Positions 60,901 to 64,000 of a stretch of DNA of 64,000 nt are shown here, one piece after another (position 1 is the first letter of the stretch; every line of letters starts with the position of its first letter). The notes under the pieces are model-generated. The model saw nothing but the letters and a program-made list of their open reading frames with translations, searched no databases and was not told the origin of the DNA. The stretch is from CAMBDS01 sp964355675. GTDB lineage: Bacteria > Electryoneota > AABM5-125-24 > Hatepunaeales > Hatepunaeaceae. The stretch lies in NCBI GenBank assembly GCA_964355675.1, contig CAYHEC010000003.1:137277-201276 (forward strand), in the 5' to 3' direction. A program made the translations under genes and the position numbers.

Positions 60901-63900
60901 CAACCGACCTGGGGACTACAACCAAATACTCAGCTTCTTCTCGGACGATCCGGACGAGGAAGAGTTCCAAGTTGCCTTACACGCCAATGCCGGTCTGCCG
61001 CCGAGTATTGCTACCGACCCAAATTCGATTGATCAAGCCCTATTCACCGATGAAATTTCTGAAGTCGCGCTCGGCATTGCCAACGATGGGCAGGCTGAAC
61101 TTCGCTTTACGATCGACCATGAGATCATCTCAGAACCGGGGCGTGACAGCGATTCCCGAACGTTGCGCGATGTGGATGGATCGTCTGGACCGGTGCGCGA
61201 TAATCCCGGCGACCTTCTGCGAAGAATAAATGTCCCGGTGAACACTTTTGGAGGCATGGCCTTCGACGGCGAATTGATGTGGGGTTGTTCTTACGGGAAC
61301 GCTCGTATGATAGCGGTTGACCCGGCCAACGGTCAGGTCGTCGCCGACTTCAATATGGGAATGAATTCGATGTCACTCGCCTGGGATGGTGAAAAGTTAT
61401 GGGCATCACCATGGGCTGGCAATCAAGTCTTCACTTACGACCGTCAAGGCCAGCGACTTGGTACGTATAATTTTAACTTTGGTGCTTTTGGCGGCATGGG
61501 CTCGGATTTGGAGCGCGGTTACATCTTTGTCAACTCCATCAATGACCGCCGTATCCATGTGATTAGAATCGACAACCAACAGGAGGTTGCCAGCTTCGAT
61601 CCACGCAATGCCTGGCAGGGGGCCGATGTCTATGCCATCGAGTGGGTGACAGACCACCCCGATGGTCAGCTCTGGGGTTGTGCTTCGGGTCGCCTCTGGG
61701 AGGTTTTTGTCGATGACAACTGGAACTGTCAGGCTGTTCAGAATTTCGCTATCGAAGCAGATGTTCAGCACGCCGAGATGGCCAACGACGGCGAAAACAT
61801 GTGGCATGTTGGGCGCTGGGGTGAACAGCAATGGCGCGTATATGATGATGGCGTCAGGGAAATCCATTGGCTTGCCTACGAACCAGACGAGGGAACGCTC
61901 GCAGGCGGCAGTGACATGGTGGTTATTGTCACGCTCGACGCGACTGGATTGGTCGGCGGCGATTACATTGCCGAACTGCACTTCCTGTCGAACGATCCAG
62001 CCCAAAGAGATCTTGTGGTCGATGTTCATCTTGAAGTAACTGGGGCGCCGGTCTTAGTCGCCGAATGGTCTGAAGCGGCGGGATTCCCGGAAATAATCAA
62101 CTGGAACCCGGTCTTTCCAGACCTCTTTACAGCCAACCCATACGACATCACGGTAACCATACTAAACGATGGTACCGCGGACCTTGTCGTCGAAGACGTT
62201 TCGTGCGATAATCAGTACTTCCTTTCGATCCCAGACAATTTCTCGCTGGCTCCCGGTGATGAGCGAGAGATCACCTTCAGATTGAATTCACAAGAAAACG
62301 GAATTCAAGAAGGCACAATGGTCTTCACTTCAAATCTGCCCGGTGGAGATTATAATATACCAGTCCGCGGCGAAACCAACCCCCCGCCCATTATCGTATT
62401 AGACGTTGACGGTTTCGAGGAGGATCTTTTCACCGGTGGACTCGTCGAAAAAACCATTAATGTGACTAACGATGGCGGCGCGCCGTTGCGATTCGAAATC
62501 GAATCCGAGATTCTCGCCGAGCCCCAACGCGATCAGAATGAGCGTGAATTGCGCACTGTGGACGGCTTTGCCGGCCCGCAACGCGATAATCCCGGCGACG
62601 TGCTTGCCCAATTCAATTGGAATCGAAGCAATCAGGGGCAGTATAAGTCAGGCATTGCCTACGACTTTGACAACGATGTCATGTTGCTCACCAGCTACTC
62701 GCCGAACTGGGTGGCGATCATGAATCCGGAAAACCATCAGATCATCCGAGAGTGGCAACCACAGTTCAATCCGATGGGTGCTTGCTGGCTCAACGGAGTG
62801 TTCTATGTCATCCCTTGGGCGAATAACTTCCTCGGTAGGTATGACGTCGAAGGAAACGACCTGGGACGATTCAACACTAATAACCATCTTCCGACTGCCA
62901 TCGCGGCAAGCCAGGAACTGCAACGGTTCTTGATTCTGGACGAGTCGAACAACCGCGATATGTTTGTGCTCACTCCCGAATGGCAGGATGTGGCGCGAAT
63001 TGGTCGCGACCAATGGCAACAGCATGTTCAAGGCAACTGGTCACGAAGTATCCAGTGGATTGACAAGCACTCCGACGGTCAACTCTGGATTAACACTCCC
63101 GGACGGGCTTGGGAATTAGCAGTTGACATCGACAACTGGCGGATCACCGGATTGGTCCAGAATTTCGGCACCGGCGGCGATCAAGAGTGGGACGGGATCG
63201 GCCACGATGGTCACAATTTGTGGATTGGGCGTTACAATTCTCCCAACTTCCAGATTGTCGATGACGGTATCAGGGAAGTTTATTGGCTTGCCTGGGATCC
63301 CGAAGAAGGCGAGGTTGCGGGTGGCAGTGAGATGGATGTCTTCGTGACTCTTAATGCTGTCGGGCTAATTGGAGGTGATTACGAGGCTGATCTCCACTTC
63401 CTTTCAAACGATCCAAACAACCGAGATGCGGCGGTTAACATTCTAATTCATGTAACCGAAGCCGCCGACTTGACCGTTGAGTGGCCTGAGAATTACGGCT
63501 TCCCCGACGTGCTCGACTGGAACCGTGCATATCAGGATTTCTACAGTGGCGGCCCCTATGATATGGTTTTCAAACTGCTCAACGATGGAACCGGCGACTT
63601 GGTGGTGAACGACATATCGGCAGACCTCGAATATTTCACTGCTGTACCGACCGAATTCCGGCTTGGTCCCGGCGCTACTCGCGACATAACGGTCACGTTC
63701 GATGCACCAGCAAACCGTCCGGGAGACTACAACCAAACTCTCACAATCTCCTCCGACGACCCGGATGAGGCGGAATTCAATATCGCCCTTCACGCCAACG
63801 CCAGTCTACCGCCGGTGATCGATGTCGAACCCAGCGAGATTGAAGAAGATCTGTTCACCGGCGGGATTGCCGAGCCGGTTCTCTCGGTCTCCAATTCCGG

Positions 63901-64000
63901 ACAAGCTGAACTTCGGTTCACAATTGAACATAACATCATTTCGGAACCAGAGCGCGACGCCAGTGCCCGCACTCTGCGCGGTGTGGACGGCACTGCCGGT
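54968..64000 (+). CDS. Giant secreted tandem-repeat protein, partial
   Basis: The frame is open from ATG 54968 (CTGGAG upstream) to the window end, 3011 codons without stop. Signal peptide: IYSSVLISLTLLATSLA. The first unit has a unique segment (DLHVLLIMNGDGWSPSNRPV) suggestive of a Rossmann-like glutamine-amidotransferase fold. From about 56680, units of 1.39-1.47 kb repeat: an Ig-like start (LFTGGLNEHIINVTNDGEAP), RTLRGVDGTAGPQRDNPG, a propeller-like part (GIAYDFDNNLLFLTGQNRNI, WNNPGNGNPM, ILWVDKHDGGQLW), DGHNLI, and one or two ASPM/DUF1573-like Ig domains (EGNYEADIHILTNDPDSPDV). It is probably an extracellular adhesin or matrix protein. The end is outside the window. Confidence 0.85.
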   Translation, partial: MSGTRIYSSVLISLTLLATSLAEPQAITPTSMISNPITNVVIPLAPTGQQTEPATVKGFNIEPVLVDASDLGLSPSLRGQLPVRDPGEPPPDIIVNPLALESQLNTGESEDRIVNITNDGEGALNFTTTIVTISEPGRDANERRLRGVGHRGPVRDDLEDLHVLLIMNGDGWSPSNRPVAGQLGIDYDQINSGQIGDVDFEDYTTIITHDNQGDDYYNAIRQNIGRLEEFCANGGELIYQAASNAGTRSLIPGRVEDDHAGTDTYNVIHGEVDRENPLLAGNPDDADDDLRDRLWGSSVSHWAFPRAALEDNNEIDDLQIFYVTENNRDRVTLATYSYGRGSVCVTTFTQSAAWGWWQPNDNGGTAHWFCRNQFLWADWVNTAGWVSWAPEEGVIEGGSQIEMTVTLNAEGLIEGDYEADLHILSDDGNNPDVAINITLSVIAAPDINVIWDEELGYPNAVNWNAQYPDLFTGSSYDMTVTVVNEGVERLAVDRIEFVGDFFRTAAGGFSLAPGEENEITISLDADESGVNEANMIFVSNDPAPARYLVPLHGETGNPPVMDIEPEMIEEELFTGGHSEQIINVTNNGEAPLRFALDVDLISQPGRDENGRELRSVDGSAGPVRDNAGQVLAQFAWQGGEGQNQHKSGIAYDPDHELLFVTGYDRNILGILDPTNNYAVVRQWNNPGPGNPMDAAYLDGVFYYMTLWTNSLFRYDVEGNRMDNLNMGNIQPTAVAASAKMGLLFIMDNSGGGLPPFPPGDRNIYVWDVENNRAIGSINNYRPMIENVDCRNLLWVDKHDDGQLWCGSSGGRLMELAINTDTWRAVRRVQNFVVQGAQNGQPWEGAGHDGHNLICGFHGNQNYMIVDDGVAEMYWMALDPEEGEIGGGGDMDVAVTFDAFGLVEGNYEADIHILTNDPDSPDVAVNVLLVVLAAPDITVEWSEENGFPDVVDWNLAHEELYSGGPYNMVIELTNNGSEDLQIGSITADHEFFTADPSEFTIGWHESANVTLTFNAPADAPGNYTQTLTIASDDPDERVYEITLHAQASLPPVMTIEPEQIQDRLFTGGLNEHIINVTNDGEAPLTFSIDTEIIAVPERDASARTLRGVDGTAGPQRDNPGQELGTFTWDGGEVQNEYKAGIAYDFDNNLLFLTGQNRNIFAIVDPADNYRVVRQWNNPGNGNPMDAAWLDGAFYDVQLWNNALFRWDVNGNRMDPLNLPFQVRAVAASQDLGVLFCLNNQDINQIVVIDPANGQQIGVINNWRQFMDNRDCYSILWVDKHPAGQLWVHGWDAQIYEIAVNPANWQATGRVQQFQFPNRQNPQPWDGIGWDGHNLIIGQYGSPNYQIVDDGITEMYWLLVEPDEGQLEGGADMDIFVTLDGANLVGGDYVADLHFLSNDPARSDFALPVVLHVTGAADVVVEWPEEFGFPDILDWNAAYPDFFTGSPYNMTIVVSNHGTARLAVADIFADHEFFSAAPAAFNLQPGEEREVVVTFEAPANAPDEYIQTLTVQSNDPDENEFAVRLHADSKLPPVIDIDPNRIEDNLFTGGLSEHVLNVSNFGDAPLRFTIEHEIISEPGRDASDRTLRGVDGVAGPQRDNPGEVLGQFAWEGGEGQNQHKSGVAYDFDNDLIFLTGYDRNIFAIVDPADNYRVVRQWNNPGNGNPMTATWLNGVFYDVQLWNNALFRWDVDGNRLDPLNLNYQVRGVASSPEMGLLFFTHNNDLSRMIVFDPANNREVGVIDNYRQYIDNRDCYSILWVDKHDGGQLWVNGWDAGLFQIGVNTDNWQATGRVQQFQFPNRQNPQPWDAMGWDGHNLILGQYGPANYMIVDDGIEERYWLNYEPKEGELDSGLDMDIFVTLDAEGLLEGDYEAELDFLSNDPNNDRAVVNVLLHVTGASDITVEWPENQGFPDVLDWNRAYQDLFSGGPYTMVVTVSNDGTADLNIEEISFDNIYFSSDLANLALQPGQSREVTITFNAPANRPGDYNQILSFFSDDPDEEEFQVALHANAGLPPSIATDPNSIDQALFTDEISEVALGIANDGQAELRFTIDHEIISEPGRDSDSRTLRDVDGSSGPVRDNPGDLLRRINVPVNTFGGMAFDGELMWGCSYGNARMIAVDPANGQVVADFNMGMNSMSLAWDGEKLWASPWAGNQVFTYDRQGQRLGTYNFNFGAFGGMGSDLERGYIFVNSINDRRIHVIRIDNQQEVASFDPRNAWQGADVYAIEWVTDHPDGQLWGCASGRLWEVFVDDNWNCQAVQNFAIEADVQHAEMANDGENMWHVGRWGEQQWRVYDDGVREIHWLAYEPDEGTLAGGSDMVVIVTLDATGLVGGDYIAELHFLSNDPAQRDLVVDVHLEVTGAPVLVAEWSEAAGFPEIINWNPVFPDLFTANPYDITVTILNDGTADLVVEDVSCDNQYFLSIPDNFSLAPGDEREITFRLNSQENGIQEGTMVFTSNLPGGDYNIPVRGETNPPPIIVLDVDGFEEDLFTGGLVEKTINVTNDGGAPLRFEIESEILAEPQRDQNERELRTVDGFAGPQRDNPGDVLAQFNWNRSNQGQYKSGIAYDFDNDVMLLTSYSPNWVAIMNPENHQIIREWQPQFNPMGACWLNGVFYVIPWANNFLGRYDVEGNDLGRFNTNNHLPTAIAASQELQRFLILDESNNRDMFVLTPEWQDVARIGRDQWQQHVQGNWSRSIQWIDKHSDGQLWINTPGRAWELAVDIDNWRITGLVQNFGTGGDQEWDGIGHDGHNLWIGRYNSPNFQIVDDGIREVYWLAWDPEEGEVAGGSEMDVFVTLNAVGLIGGDYEADLHFLSNDPNNRDAAVNILIHVTEAADLTVEWPENYGFPDVLDWNRAYQDFYSGGPYDMVFKLLNDGTGDLVVNDISADLEYFTAVPTEFRLGPGATRDITVTFDAPANRPGDYNQTLTISSDDPDEAEFNIALHANASLPPVIDVEPSEIEEDLFTGGIAEPVLSVSNSGQAELRFTIEHNIISEPERDASARTLRGVDGTAG
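55272..64000 (+). repeat. Seven-copy long tandem repeat in the giant gene
   Basis: The motif LFTGG...NVTNDGEAPL...RD...LRGVDG recurs at about 55272 (divergent), 56680, 58147, 59598, 61038, 62425 and 63850. Spacing is about 1.39-1.47 kb. Copies at 58250-58303 and 63947-64000 are identical over 54 nt, while the 61038 copy has a divergent propeller part. This suggests recent recombination or gene conversion between non-adjacent units. Confidence 0.85.

Overview
The window is a stretch of bacterial chromosome interrupted by one complete-looking temperate prophage. The flanking genes point to an uncultured bacterium, most likely of the FCB superphylum or a related candidate phylum. The evidence is secreted beta-helix proteins, a C-terminal sorting-type domain, a giant secreted tandem-repeat protein, and many short hairpin repeats between and inside genes. 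This placement is an inference; no rRNA or marker protein is present. Genes use ATG, GTG and TTG starts and TGA acts as a stop. Two host promoters and one phage promoter share a -35 / 17 bp / TATATT layout.

Left flank (1-5351), all on the minus strand: a HicBA toxin-antitoxin pair, an aldo/keto reductase, a P-loop kinase, an NAD-dependent epimerase, an oligopeptide-type ABC permease and a DUF4258/DUF2283 pair. The reductase and the permease each carry blocks of palindromic repeats translated in frame.

Prophage (5352 to about 49083, about 43.7 kb): bounded by a 46 bp perfect direct repeat formed by the 3' part of a tRNA-Thr(CGT) gene. The integrase, a SEC-C membrane protein and an XRE repressor are read leftward; everything else reads rightward. 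A strong promoter and a hairpin-rich 380-nt leader come first. Early genes follow: two HTH regulators, a recombination set (ATPase, DEDDh exonuclease, PD-(D/E)XK nuclease, RecT), a cytosine MTase with an overlapping second reading frame, a replication protein with an iteron-like array inside its gene, and a RuvC-like resolvase. Then come packaging and head genes (TerS, TerL, portal, scaffold, capsid), short-tail connector and fibre genes, and a 3628-residue polyvalent protein with an N6-adenine MTase domain and an SF2 helicase. The lysis and surface cassette has small membrane proteins, a LamG/beta-helix lipoprotein and an M15-type endolysin. No tape-measure, tube or sheath gene is recognised, so a podovirus-like particle is inferred.

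Right flank (49160-64000): a FabL-type enoyl reductase (minus strand), a small lipoprotein, a 163-bp MITE-like inverted repeat, a sorting-domain gene remnant, a beta-helix surface protein, a broken beta-helix gene, and the first 3011 codons of a giant secreted protein with seven repeats of about 1.4 kb that runs off the window end.
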